The notes under the pieces were generated by a model, which saw only the letters and a list, made by a program, of their open reading frames with translations, made no database searches and was not told the DNA's origin. The position numbers were made by a program, and so were the translations under genes. A stretch of DNA of 36,577 nt from Verrucomicrobiaceae bacterium (lineage in GTDB: Bacteria; Verrucomicrobiota; Verrucomicrobiia; Verrucomicrobiales; Verrucomicrobiaceae), in assembly GCA_027483245.1 (NCBI GenBank), contig JAIXVB010000518.1, forward strand, positions 1 through 36,577. The letters are read 5' to 3'. Shown piece by piece: positions 20,283-28,441 of this stretch (within the stretch, counting starts at the first letter, position 1; each line of letters begins with the position of its first letter).

Positions 20283-21533
20283 ATGACAGATCGCAAGCCC
20301 CTCTTTCTTTTCTCCAATCGCGCCGCTTATGGGATCATGGCCTTGGTTCTGGTGATCTATGGGAGCTTGGCAGTAGGTCGTCACTCAGAGCAGCTCATTT
20401 GGGATGAGGGTCGCTACATGGAGGGCGCTCAGAACCTGTTGCAGGGTTTTTATGTCACGGAAAAAGACCCCGATTTTGTCAACGGCCCGGGTTATCCGAT
20501 CGTGCTGATGCCTTTTGCCGGTGGGCCGTCGGCCTGGTTGTTCGCGCGTTTGCTCAATGCCTTTTTCATGGTGGGAGCGATGGCCTTTGTTTGGCTGACC
20601 GTGCGTCATTATGCGAACTCCGTTTGGGCTCTGGTGGGGGCGATTTTGGTCGGGCTGCATCCCACGTTGGTGTGGATGGGATTTGCGATCATGACGGAGC
20701 CTTTGGCGATGTTTTGCATCACCGGTTTCATGTGGAGTTTTTGCTGGGCCGTGCGGGCGCAAAGTTGGCGTGTGGCGCTGATTGCCGCCTTTTTTCTGGG
20801 GTGGTTGATTCTGACCCGCGTGTTTTTTGGTCATGTGCTGATGGCGACAGCGGTTCTCTGTCTCGGTCTGATGGTGCTGAAAGAGTGGCGCCCGACCTTG
20901 AGATTGACGCTCTTTGTGCTGGCTACAGCCTTTGCGATGTGTGTGCCCTATTTGTGCTACACCAAGGCAAAAACGGGGCAGACGCTGTGTTGGTCCACGA
21001 ACAGCGGCGAGTTGCTGTATTGGATGACCAGCAATCACGAGGGCGAAAACGGGCACTGGTTCAGCACTCAAGATGCTCAGGAACATCCTGATTTGGCACC
21101 CAAACACGATGAGTATTACGAGGTGGTCTATCAGAAGCCTGTCCTGGAGCGAGAGGCCATGTTCAAAGCCACGGCCCTGGCAAACTTAAAAGCCGACCCT
21201 TCTGCCGTGGCCTACAATTGGGTCTGCAACGTGGTTCGGTTGGCCTTCGGATTTCCCCGTTCGCATCAGGCTGAAGAACTGCGCACCATCGTGCTGATCG
21301 GGGTGAATGGCCCGTTGATTTTGATGGCGATTGCCGGCGGCCTGATCGGTGCAATGCGTTGGCGCACAGTGCCGATGGAAGTGTGGCTGATGGTCGGGTT
21401 CATCTCGTTTTATTTGGGGGGCAGCACCTTGGCACCCTCGCTGCCGCGTTACTTTGTTTTAGCCGTCCCGGTTCTTTTTCTAGCGACGTCTGTGGTCTGG
21501 AATCGTCATGTCCGCGTGGGCCTGAAGGATTGA
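20283..21533 (+). CDS. PMT/ArnT-like membrane glycosyltransferase (GT-C fold)
   Basis: 416 residues from ATG 20283. An upstream in-frame start at 20217 would add 22 polar residues that do not fit a membrane-protein start. The first transmembrane helix is followed by a periplasmic loop with the acidic motif WDEGRYMEGAQNLLQGF (D41-E42), the usual GT-C metal/catalytic site, and by NGPGYPIVLMPF. About nine or ten hydrophobic helices follow, with a soluble stretch around 250-310. Enzymes of this fold move a sugar from a polyprenyl-phosphate carrier to lipid A, protein or other acceptors; the acceptor is unknown. The fold assignment is good, the function only general. Confidence 0.75.
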   Translation: MTDRKPLFLFSNRAAYGIMALVLVIYGSLAVGRHSEQLIWDEGRYMEGAQNLLQGFYVTEKDPDFVNGPGYPIVLMPFAGGPSAWLFARLLNAFFMVGAMAFVWLTVRHYANSVWALVGAILVGLHPTLVWMGFAIMTEPLAMFCITGFMWSFCWAVRAQSWRVALIAAFFLGWLILTRVFFGHVLMATAVLCLGLMVLKEWRPTLRLTLFVLATAFAMCVPYLCYTKAKTGQTLCWSTNSGELLYWMTSNHEGENGHWFSTQDAQEHPDLAPKHDEYYEVVYQKPVLEREAMFKATALANLKADPSAVAYNWVCNVVRLAFGFPRSHQAEELRTIVLIGVNGPLILMAIAGGLIGAMRWRTVPMEVWLMVGFISFYLGGSTLAPSLPRYFVLAVPVLFLATSVVWNRHVRVGLKD

Positions 21534-21632
21534 AAAGATCAAATCGGCGCTGGAATCTCGGTTTAGACTGCCTACTGTTATCCTCCCCTACGCAGCAGCC
21601 AATGCTGTCGCGGCTCTTTCCCACCACCCTCT

Positions 21633-22847
21633 ATGGCGCAAAAAAAGACTCTGGTCTGCGATCCCGTGGAGTCCGTCATAGCGGACATCCGCGCGGGGCG
21701 CATGGTGATCATTACCGACGATGAGGATCGTGAAAACGAAGGCGATTTGATCTGCGCGGCAGAGAAAATCACTCCTGAGATGGTCACTTTCATGGTCCGT
21801 GAAGGCGGCGGCATGCTCTGTGTGCCGGTTTCCCTCCAAATCGCTCAATCGCTGAATTTGGAAAGCATGGTGCCTGAAAATCGAGAGGCTTTTCGCACCG
21901 ATTTCACCGTCACAGTGGATGCCGCCAAAGGCATCACCACAGGCATCAGTTCCGCTGATCGTGCTCGCACGATTCGTCTGCTGGCGGATGCAAAAAGCTC
22001 CAAGGACGACTTTGTCCAACCTGGGCACATCAACCCGCTGGTGGCTAAGCCTGGCGGCGTCTTGCGTCGCGCGGGGCACACGGAAGCAGCAGTGGACCTC
22101 TGCCGACTCGCCGGACTTCGTGAGGCGGGCGTGTTGATCGAGATCATGAATCCCGATGGCACCATGGCCCGGATGCCTGATCTCATGAAGTTTGCCAAAA
22201 AGCACAAGCTGAAGATTGGCACCATCGCGGATCTGATCGCGTATCGTCGTCGCAGTGAGAAGCTGATCGAGAAGATCGAAGCCGTGGATATGCCCACCGA
22301 CTTTGGCGTCTTCAAATTGCATCTTTACAAAAGCCATCTCGATGGTGTGCATCACATTGCCATGGTCATGGGGGAGGTGGATCCGAAAATCCCGACTCTG
22401 GTTCGTGTGCACAGCGAATGTCTCACGGGCGACATCTTCGCCTCCCGCCGTTGTGATTGCGGCAGCCAACTGCATGCAGCCATGAAGAAAGTCGCAGATG
22501 CTGGACGTGGTGTCATCGTTTACATGCGCGGTCATGAGGGGCGTGGCATCGGGTTGCATGGCAAGATCATGGCCTACAAGCTGCAAGAGGAAGGCCTGGA
22601 CACGGTCGAAGCGAATTTGAAACTCGGTTTTCCGATGGACCTTCGGGATTACGGCATCGGCGCGCAGATCATCTCCGATCTCGGTGTGCGAAAGATTCTT
22701 TTGATGACCAACAACCCACGCAAAGTCATCGGCCTTGAAGGTCATCAATTGGAAATCGTCGAGCAGGTGCCGGTCATCTCGGAGCCCAATCCTCACAATC
22801 AAAAGTATCTAGAAACCAAAAAGAAGAAACTCGGTCACAAGCTCTGA
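21633..22847 (+). CDS. ribBA: Bifunctional RibBA: dihydroxybutanone phosphate synthase / GTP cyclohydrolase II
   Basis: Carries out both entry steps of riboflavin synthesis: ribulose-5-phosphate to dihydroxybutanone phosphate (N-terminal half) and GTP ring opening (C-terminal half). The RibB half (1 to about 205) has [11 protein letters not shown] near 29, [13 protein letters not shown] near 103, and [11 protein letters not shown] near 146. The RibA half has zinc ligands C263, C274 and C276 in [20 protein letters not shown], then [11 protein letters not shown] near 298, and [20 protein letters not shown]. Both active sites look intact; length 404 is standard. I see no FMN riboswitch in the 99-base leader, which is CT-rich with no Shine-Dalgarno. 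It is followed by ribH and nusB. Confidence 0.97.
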   Translation: MAQKKTLVCDPVESVIADIRAGRMVIITDDEDRENEGDLICAAEKITPEMVTFMVREGGGMLCVPVSLQIAQSLNLESMVPENREAFRTDFTVTVDAAKGITTGISSADRARTIRLLADAKSSKDDFVQPGHINPLVAKPGGVLRRAGHTEAAVDLCRLAGLREAGVLIEIMNPDGTMARMPDLMKFAKKHKLKIGTIADLIAYRRRSEKLIEKIEAVDMPTDFGVFKLHLYKSHLDGVHHIAMVMGEVDPKIPTLVRVHSECLTGDIFASRRCDCGSQLHAAMKKVADAGRGVIVYMRGHEGRGIGLHGKIMAYKLQEEGLDTVEANLKLGFPMDLRDYGIGAQIISDLGVRKILLMTNNPRKVIGLEGHQLEIVEQVPVISEPNPHNQKYLETKKKKLGHKL

Positions 22848-22856
22848 AGTCTTCTG

Positions 22857-22905
22857 TTTTGAGTCTGAGCGATGTCTGAAAACAGACTCGCTTCAGAACT
22901 CAAAA
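22857..22905 (+). promoter_or_regulatory. Long hairpin between ribBA and ribH
   Basis: TTTTGAGT/ACTCAAAA (8 pairs), CTGA/TCAG, GCGA/TCGC and GTCTG/CAGAC stack into about 21 pairs around an AAAA loop. Bulges are single bases (22873, 22892, 22897). It begins 9 bases after the ribBA stop. The plus strand has no T-tract after it. It could be a terminator, attenuator or RNA-processing site that sets the ribBA:ribH ratio. Confidence 0.6.
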
Positions 22906-22934
22906 TCACGAATGCTCTAACTGCCCTCTCCACT

Positions 22935-23441
22935 ATGTCTCAGCACGGCCCCAGTCGCCCACGTCCCCTTTCTGAACCGGTCACGATCGCGATCGTGGCC
23001 AGCTTGTATAACAATCAGTTTGTTCAAGGACTGATCGATGCTGGTCGCGAAGAGTTGGAGTTGTTGGCTCCCAATGCAGCCATCACGGTTTATCGCGTTC
23101 CTGGGGCGTTTGAGATTCCTGTTTGTGCCGAGTTGGTGATTAAAAACACACGGCCAGATGTGGTCATTGCCTTTGGGGTCATCATTCGCGGTTCCACGGA
23201 GCATGCGGACCTCGTCGGTGCCTCCGTCACGGATGCACTTCAGCAAATGGCGATCCGCCACACGCTGCCGATCATTCATGAAGTCCTGCTGGTGAGCAGC
23301 GAGGAGCAAGCTGAAGAGCGTTGCCTAGGCGTGAAAATCAATCGCGGCACTGAGGCGGCTCAGACTGCCGTGAACATGGTGTCTTTGTTCCGGAAAATGC
23401 GCGCCACTTTCGCGGGTCAACCCACTCTGGAGGAGAACTGA
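22935..23441 (+). CDS. ribH: 6,7-dimethyl-8-ribityllumazine synthase
   Basis: Condenses dihydroxybutanone phosphate with the ribitylamino-pyrimidine to make lumazine, the next-to-last riboflavin step; it usually forms a 60-mer or pentamer. From ATG 22935 it has 168 residues, close to the usual 155-165. Signatures: IAIVASLYNNQFVQGLIDA; VPGAFEIPVCAELVI; GVIIRGSTEHADLV with catalytic H90. The longer in-frame start at 22872 lies inside the hairpin at 22857-22905, so 22935 is preferred. There is no Shine-Dalgarno. It links ribBA and nusB in a widely conserved ribH-nusB order. Confidence 0.95.
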   Translation: MSQHGPSRPRPLSEPVTIAIVASLYNNQFVQGLIDAGREELELLAPNAAITVYRVPGAFEIPVCAELVIKNTRPDVVIAFGVIIRGSTEHADLVGASVTDALQQMAIRHTLPIIHEVLLVSSEEQAEERCLGVKINRGTEAAQTAVNMVSLFRKMRATFAGQPTLEEN

Positions 23442-23446
23442 GCATC

Positions 23447-23860
23447 ATGGGAAAACGCCGCGAAGGCCGTGAAGCCGCTGTCCAATTTTTATTCGCCCGT
23501 GAACTGCACGGCGATCATTCGGTCGAAGAGCAAGAGGCTTTTTGGACCGTCCACAATGCCAAAGCATCCGTCCGCACCTATGCCGAAAGCTTGGTGAGTG
23601 GGGTGCTGGCGCATCTCTCGGAGCTGGATGAAATCATCGTCTCCGTCGTCGAAAACTTCCGCATCGAGCGTCTGGCCAATGTGGATCGCAACATCCTTCG
23701 TTTGGCCGTTTACGAACTCAAGCATGTGCCTGAGGTGCCCGCGCCGGTGGTGATCAATGAGGCCATTGAACTGGCCAAAGCACTGGGCGCTGGGGAGTCA
23801 GGTTCTTTTGTGAATGGCATCCTCGACAAGGTGTCGCAGAAGGTTCGCCCCAAGGCCTAA
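23447..23860 (+). CDS. nusB: Transcription antitermination factor NusB
   Basis: A 137-residue all-helical protein that with NusE/S10 binds boxA RNA in rRNA leaders. The family pattern is clear: GKRREGREAAVQFLFARELH at the start, VENFRIERLANVDRNILRLA near 66, and VVINEAIELAKALGAGESGS with FVNGILDKV near the end. It starts 5 bases after the ribH stop and has one of the few good Shine-Dalgarno sequences in the window, GGAGGAGA at 23429-23436, inside the end of ribH. Its TAA overlaps the TAG of the convergent NfeD gene by 4 bases in total gene overlap. Confidence 0.96.
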   Translation: MGKRREGREAAVQFLFARELHGDHSVEEQEAFWTVHNAKASVRTYAESLVSGVLAHLSELDEIIVSVVENFRIERLANVDRNILRLAVYELKHVPEVPAPVVINEAIELAKALGAGESGSFVNGILDKVSQKVRPKA

Positions 23861-25278
23861 CTGGCCGCTTCGACAATGATTTTCGGCCCCTGGATTTCAC
23901 GGATGATGACCAGGGTGCCGCTGGGCAGGTAACCGCCCTCGACCGTCGCTTCCAGGCGTTGTTCACCAAATTGCACCGTGCCATACGGTCGCAAAGCACT
24001 GCACGTCTGGCCGGATTGACCGGGAGTGAGATGACGGCTCGGCATGCTGGGGCTGGAGCCTGCGGTGGATTCCAAAACCATGCGCTTGAAGGGCGCGCTT
24101 TCGGGCAAATAACGCCCCAGTGCCAAGAGCAAAACACCTGCGCCAATGACTCCCAAGGCGAAATTGCGAAGGCCCAGGGCATAGGTGCTGAGGTTGAAGA
24201 CCACTTCCGTCGGTGCTGCCTCAGTTCCACTCGGAGTCGGCAGCGGTATTTCCCACGCTGACATGGTGTAAACCAGCGCCACCATCACACAAACGAAGCC
24301 CAAAATGCCAGGAAGCACCATGCCAGGAAAGACCACGAGCTCGATGATCAGCAGGGCGATCCCCAAGATGAAAATACCCGCGACGACGGCGGTCTCTTGA
24401 CCCACCAAACTCCCGGCCACGGAGTGCCCAAAAAAGAACAAGGAGAAAGCAGCAATGGAGACAAAGCCTGGCAAACCAAAACCGGGTGTCTGCATTTCGA
24501 GATAACCGCCCGCGACTCCGATCAAGATCAAAATCGCCGCATACTTGGTGACCCAGATGGCGATGCTTTCAAAACCAGTGGGTTCTGCAGTGACGATGCT
24601 GCCTTTGAGGACTTCCGCCTTTTTGATGGCTTCCAAATTCTCAACGATGCCTTTGGCAAAGAGGGGTTTTCCATCCAAGAGCATGATCGCCTGCTCAGCA
24701 TCCAAGGTGAGGATGCTTTCCTTGGTGTCCAAGACTTGTTCTCCGACTTTTAATTCACGGCTCATGTCGATCATGGCCTCGATCACACGTGGGTCGTGGC
24801 CTTTTCGCTTCGCCACTGCGCGGGCCATGCCCATGGTTGCGGAATTCATTTTGGCACGCTCGGCATCGCCCATTTCCTCAGCACCGCCATAGATCGGCGT
24901 GGCGGCTCCCGCCGTGCTCGTGGGGGCCATGTAGATGCCGTCGGTTGCCACTGCAATCATGGCACCCGCCGACAGGGCCCGTTTGTTGACATAGGCAAAG
25001 CTGCGGGGTTTGAGCTTTTGCAGATCATTCATCATCAGGTCCACGGTGTCCCAGAGCAGGCCGCCCGGGGTATCGAGGTCGAAGATGACTGCCTCTGCGC
25101 CTTCCTTCGAGCAACGCTCCAAGGTGCGGGACATGAACTCGAACCGAGCACGCGAGATGAGGTCATCCTCTCCGACCGGAATGATCACCACCTTGCCTTG
25201 GTAATTGTCTGTCGCTTGCAGGGCGGTTGGAGACAGCAAGGAAAGCCCCAGGAAGATCAGCAGAAGGAAGGATTTCAT
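23857..25278 (-). CDS. NfeD-family membrane serine protease (ClpP-class)
   Basis: A 473-residue inner-membrane protein with a signal sequence (1-22), a periplasmic ClpP/SppA-like serine protease domain (about 28-240), four or five transmembrane helices (about 245-395) and a C-terminal NfeD OB-like domain (about 410-473, with LTPGQSGQTCSALRPYGTVQ). By comparison with the archaeal homologue PH1510, the likely catalytic pair is S103 in KRALSAGAMIAVATDG and K143 in AERAKMNSATMG. NfeD/stomatin-type proteases are thought to act in membrane protein quality control. A stomatin/SPFH partner is often adjacent but is not seen here. It lies 71 bases downstream of trpF. Confidence 0.88.
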   Translation of the reverse strand: MKSFLLLIFLGLSLLSPTALQATDNYQGKVVIIPVGEDDLISRARFEFMSRTLERCSKEGAEAVIFDLDTPGGLLWDTVDLMMNDLQKLKPRSFAYVNKRALSAGAMIAVATDGIYMAPTSTAGAATPIYGGAEEMGDAERAKMNSATMGMARAVAKRKGHDPRVIEAMIDMSRELKVGEQVLDTKESILTLDAEQAIMLLDGKPLFAKGIVENLEAIKKAEVLKGSIVTAEPTGFESIAIWVTKYAAILILIGVAGGYLEMQTPGFGLPGFVSIAAFSLFFFGHSVAGSLVGQETAVVAGIFILGIALLIIELVVFPGMVLPGILGFVCVMVALVYTMSAWEIPLPTPSGTEAAPTEVVFNLSTYALGLRNFALGVIGAGVLLLALGRYLPESAPFKRMVLESTAGSSPSMPSRHLTPGQSGQTCSALRPYGTVQFGEQRLEATVEGGYLPSGTLVIIREIQGPKIIVEAAS

Positions 25279-25349
25279 GACTGGGGTATCCTAGGCTGGG
25301 AAAACAAAAAACCGAAGTCTGAAGTCGAGCCGAATTCTCACGGTCGCGA

Positions 25350-25994
25350 TCAAATTTTGGCCTGCTCGATGAATTCCTGCACAAGAGCGAGGTCTTTGAT
25401 ACCAGGGCTGGACTCGACCCCACTGGCCACATCGACAGCTGCAGGGTGGGTTTCTAAAATGGCTTGGCGAACGTTTTGAGGAGTTAACCCGCCGGAGAGG
25501 ATGATTTTTTTGTCGGGAAACAGATCCTGAGCCATCTCCGCCAGTTCCCAGGGAAACGTCTCACCCGCACCGCCGTAGAGTCCCGGGTTGTAAGCATCCA
25601 AGAGCAGTGTCTCGCAAGGAAAAAGACCGATTTGGTCAAGCGAGGCCCGATCGCGGATTTGTAGGGCTTTGATCACATGGGCTCCCTGATCCAGCAGGCG
25701 ACCGACTTCAGCGGGGGATTCATCACCGTGAAGTTGCAGAATGTGCACCAGTGATTCCTGAATCAGGCGATCCAGCAGTGGGCGCTCAGGATTGACCATG
25801 ACGGCGACCAGGGTTGTTTCAGCGCGCAATTTAGGCAACCAAGCAGCGGCCATATCCACGGGCAGGTAGCGCTTTGATTTGGGCCAAAAGTTCACTCCCA
25901 GAGCATCGGCCCCGAGGCGGATGATGTCGCGCGCTTGGGATTCCTGGGTGATGCCGCAGATTTTGACGCCGAGCTGGGAGGGATCAGGGAACAT
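25350..25994 (-). CDS. trpF: Phosphoribosylanthranilate isomerase
   Basis: A tryptophan-pathway (beta/alpha)8-barrel enzyme that makes CdRP from PRA by Amadori rearrangement. The 214 residues are standard. Catalytic base C13 is in VKICGITQ and acid D133 in LLLDAYNPGLYGGAGETF. The phosphate-binding loop is IILSGGLTPQNV and the C-terminal block is VDVASGVESSPGIKD. The start ATG 25994 lies inside the end of the pseudo-receiver gene (11-base overlap), so the two are probably translated together. No other trp gene is in the window; a dispersed trpF is common. Confidence 0.95.
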   Translation of the reverse strand: MFPDPSQLGVKICGITQESQARDIIRLGADALGVNFWPKSKRYLPVDMAAAWLPKLRAETTLVAVMVNPERPLLDRLIQESLVHILQLHGDESPAEVGRLLDQGAHVIKALQIRDRASLDQIGLFPCETLLLDAYNPGLYGGAGETFPWELAEMAQDLFPDKKIILSGGLTPQNVRQAILETHPAAVDVASGVESSPGIKDLALVQEFIEQAKI

Positions 25995-26430
25995 GGGGCA
26001 GGCGAGAGGCGGCTTCGGACAGAAGGCTTGCGGTGAGGGTGAGCAAAGCGTCGAGTTTGGGAGGATACGTCAAAACGCCACGAACCCGTGCATCTCGAGC
26101 GAGATTTTGGTGCGCGTGGCTGTCTTCAGGGCGAACCATGAAAAGAACCGGCGGGGCTGAGTGACTGCCTGGATGGGCCAGGGGATAAGCTCGTGCCAAG
26201 AGTCGATCCAGTAGCACGCCACTGATGTCAGGCAGTGGAACGGCGAGGATGAGCAGTTGATAGGGACGACTGAGGGCCATCTCAAAAGCGCGCTCGCCAC
26301 TGGGGGTGTCATCGACTTCACAGTGGCGAAAAGACACCAAAGCCTCTCGAATGACCCGACGGAAAGGCAGGCTTTCCTCCGCCAGCAAAACGCGAGGAGG
26401 AGGGGGTGAAGCAGGCAAAGGACTTTCCAT
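25984..26430 (-). CDS. Degenerate response-regulator receiver protein (pseudo-receiver)
   Basis: 148 residues from ATG 26430 (a TTG at 26442 is the longer alternative). It is a single CheY-like receiver fold and nothing else. Against a typical receiver, the N-terminal acidic pair is E18-E19 in VLLAEES. The phosphorylated Asp is replaced by A63 in YQLLILAVPLPDISG. The conserved Lys is replaced by Tyr at Y122 in GVLTYPPKLDALL. It should therefore not be phosphorylated in the normal way and may act by protein binding. Its stop overlaps the trpF start; it diverges from the ExbB/ExbD operon. The partner is unknown. Confidence 0.7.
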   Translation of the reverse strand: MESPLPASPPPPRVLLAEESLPFRRVIREALVSFRHCEVDDTPSGERAFEMALSRPYQLLILAVPLPDISGVLLDRLLARAYPLAHPGSHSAPPVLFMVRPEDSHAHQNLARDARVRGVLTYPPKLDALLTLTASLLSEAASRLPHVP

Positions 26431-26506
26431 GAGATGGATCAATGGTAGATTCTCAGGTTTACATTCTCAATCAAGCGGCATAAAACATGCTGATCTTGAG
26501 GTATTG

Positions 26507-26529
26507 GTGCATGATGCACGATCCTCGTG
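26507..26529. promoter_or_regulatory. Two overlapping dyads in the divergent promoter region
   Basis: GTGCAT-G-ATGCAC (26507-26519) and CACGA-TCC-TCGTG (26517-26529) are both perfect inverted repeats sharing three bases. They sit in the 123-base spacer between the pseudo-receiver and the ExbB-like gene, 24 bases before the ExbB-like ATG. Operator function is a guess. They cover an alternative GTG start at 26527. Confidence 0.4.
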
Positions 26530-26553
26530 TCAGCCTGGCCCGAACGCAACGAC

Positions 26554-27249
26554 ATGACTGAACTGATTTCTAAAGGAGGACCCCTCGTATGGCTTTTATT
26601 GGCCTGCATGGGCTTTTCTGTCGCCATTTTCCTGGAACGACTCGCCTACTATCATCGGGTGAGCATGAATATCGGCGAGTTTCTCGCGGGGCTCGCTGCC
26701 TTGATTCGGAAGCGGAACTATGCGGAGGCCCTCCAGGAGGCACTGGCCACCCGGGTGCCTGCTGGGCGTGTGATTCATGCGGCCCTGTTGCGCCATCATG
26801 CCCCACGTGAGCAGCTGAAGGAAATCGTTCAGGAGGCAGGTCAGCTCGAAGTGCCGCGTTTGGAGCGTTATTTGGGCATCCTGAATGCCATTGCCCACGT
26901 CGGACCCCTCATTGGTTTGCTGGGCACCGTCATTGGTTTGCTGGACAGCTTTACCAATCTGTCCTCAGCCAACGGCATCACCACACCGGCCGAGGTTGCT
27001 CGCGGAGTTTATCAAAGTTTGATCACTTCGGCACTCGGGCTTGTGGTCGCCATCCCCGCTTACCTTTGCTACGCCTTTCTGAGTGCTCGTTCCCGCTCAA
27101 TCATGCATGATTTGGAGCGCGCGGGGGTGGAGATCGTCAACCTGATCGAAGATGCGAAGACCACGGACAACATCGTCGAATTCCGTCAAGCCACGACAGA
27201 GGACTCAGGGACGCCAAATAAAGGTCGCAGCCGGACTCACCGTGCGTGA
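26554..27249 (+). CDS. ExbB/TolQ/MotA-family proton-channel subunit
   Basis: 231 residues from ATG 26554 (GTG 26527 would add nine). It is a three-helix inner-membrane protein: helix 1 about 11-28, a cytoplasmic loop about 30-105, helix 2 about 108-135 with NAIAHVGPLIGLLGTVIGL, and helix 3 about 150-175 with SLITSALGLVVAIPAYLCY. T125 in helix 2 matches the conserved ExbB Thr. The helix 3 Glu of ExbB (E176) aligns with Q154 and T181 aligns with S159, so the pore is not the standard one. It heads a four-gene operon with ExbD-, TonB- and zinc-ribbon-like genes. Confidence 0.87.
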   Translation: MTELISKGGPLVWLLLACMGFSVAIFLERLAYYHRVSMNIGEFLAGLAALIRKRNYAEALQEALATRVPAGRVIHAALLRHHAPREQLKEIVQEAGQLEVPRLERYLGILNAIAHVGPLIGLLGTVIGLLDSFTNLSSANGITTPAEVARGVYQSLITSALGLVVAIPAYLCYAFLSARSRSIMHDLERAGVEIVNLIEDAKTTDNIVEFRQATTEDSGTPNKGRSRTHRA

Positions 27250-27284
27250 TTGATGCTTCTAAAGGTCACTCCAACCGCCTACCG

Positions 27285-27701
27285 ATGAAGCTCGAAAGCC
27301 ATCTGCCGAGGCAAAGTCCCTGGCTCTACATCACGCCCCTGCTGAATGCGATCCTGCTTCTGCTGGTGTATTTTCTCTTCAGCAGTGGTTTTGTGATTCA
27401 GTCGGGCATTACGGTGGAAAAACCGCGCTCCTCGAGTCGGCTAACAGGCTTCGATCGGGCGCACATCATCACGCTGGCGGCAGGCAATGAGGCCCCCATC
27501 TACTTCGATGGACGCCGCATCACGTTTGACCAGCTAAGTCAGCGTCTGGTGGATAGCCGCACGGGCGAGCGCCGCGTCATCATCCATCACGATCGTCAGG
27601 CTCCAAGTGGGCGAGTCGTGGAGATCATCAATCTGGCACAGGAACTGGGCTTTGAGGCAGCTTTGTCCACCACTCCTTCACAGACACCTCTGGTTCCATG
27701 A
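27285..27701 (+). CDS. ExbD/TolR-like subunit with transmembrane Asp replaced by Asn
   Basis: 138 residues from ATG 27285. A GTG at 27246 that overlaps the previous stop is an equally plausible start and would add 13 residues. It has one transmembrane helix (about 17-37) and a periplasmic domain with VIIHHDRQAPSGRVVEIINL and AQELGFEAAL, close to the ExbD pattern. In ExbD and TolR the helix begins (T/V)P(L/F)(I/L)D, and this Asp is the essential proton carrier. Here the stretch is ITPLLNAILLLLVYFL, with N21 in its place. The 3' end overlaps the next gene as ATGA. Confidence 0.8.
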   Translation: MKLESHLPRQSPWLYITPLLNAILLLLVYFLFSSGFVIQSGITVEKPRSSSRLTGFDRAHIITLAAGNEAPIYFDGRRITFDQLSQRLVDSRTGERRVIIHHDRQAPSGRVVEIINLAQELGFEAALSTTPSQTPLVP

Positions 27702-28441
27702 AGCATTCGCATCGGCATGAGCCCAGGCCACTGACCTTTGACTGGCATGCCCATGATCGGAGCCTGGTGCGCATGGGCTTAGCCCTGCTGATGACTCTGA
27801 CAGTGATCGTTTGCCTGTTCATCGTTTTCCGGGTCGTGACACCGGAGACTCGCCGTCCCGACATTCGCCCGCAGCGTGTGCTGGTTTTGAATCCGTTGAT
27901 CCCGGCCGAGCGTGCTCTGATCCATCAGGCCATGGACCGCAGTTTTGGTCTCTTGCCCACAGAACCCCTGGTGGCAGACCCTGCGGCAGCGCTTAAACTG
28001 CCCACGTTTGAGCCGAGTTACGCGCGTCATGAATTGCGATTGAAACCCCTGCCCACAGGTCTGACAACATCGACGCAGGCTCGGCCCTTTGCTTTGGATA
28101 TCGACATCTTGCCGCCTTTATCTGGCACGCCCAAGACGACGACTCAGCCTGTGGTTTCTTCGGTCCTGAGGGCCGTTGTTGGCGGTGGATTGGCGGCTCG
28201 GGCGACTCAGTCTGTGGAGGTCAAAGAAGTGTTGTTAGCCGATGTGACACGGCCTCGTTTTCAGGTCGGTGTCGGCCCGTTGGGGCAGGTGATCGTAGCC
28301 TTGCCGCTCGCGGTTTCAGAAGACCCTGAGATGGTTCAAAAGCTGCATCATGCGATCACTCAGATGCGCTTCGCTCCCTCTTCAAATGAGATTGAGTGGG
28401 GGCAAATTTCCTTTCGTTGGGAAAAGGAGGGCGCTCAATGA
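27698..28441 (+). CDS. TonB/TolA-like energy-transducing protein
   Basis: 247 residues with a cytoplasmic N-terminus, one transmembrane helix (about 26-46), a long periplasmic linker, and a C-terminal region (about 188-247) with FQVGVGPLGQVIVALPLAVS and MRFAPSSNEIEWGQISFRWE, which resembles the beta-strand layout of TonB C-terminal domains. A strong EP/KP-repeat linker is absent. The assignment rests on membrane topology, length and place after exbB and exbD; sequence identity alone is not decisive. It is coupled on both sides by ATGA overlaps. Confidence 0.6.
   Translation: MKHSHRHEPRPLTFDWHAHDRSLVRMGLALLMTLTVIVCLFIVFRVVTPETRRPDIRPQRVLVLNPLIPAERALIHQAMDRSFGLLPTEPLVADPAAALKLPTFEPSYARHELRLKPLPTGLTTSTQARPFALDIDILPPLSGTPKTTTQPVVSSVLRAVVGGGLAARATQSVEVKEVLLADVTRPRFQVGVGPLGQVIVALPLAVSEDPEMVQKLHHAITQMRFAPSSNEIEWGQISFRWEKEGAQ

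Noticed and set aside
21534-21632. Possible FMN riboswitch before ribBA
   Set aside because: The 99-base leader lacks the conserved RFN element sequences and is too short for the full fold.
21588-22802. 404-codon open frame antisense to ribBA
   Set aside because: Shadow; both RibBA active sites are clear on the plus strand.
25279-25349. T-rich run with a GACTTC repeat between trpF and the NfeD gene as a terminator
   Set aside because: The repeat is direct, not inverted, so no hairpin precedes the T-run.
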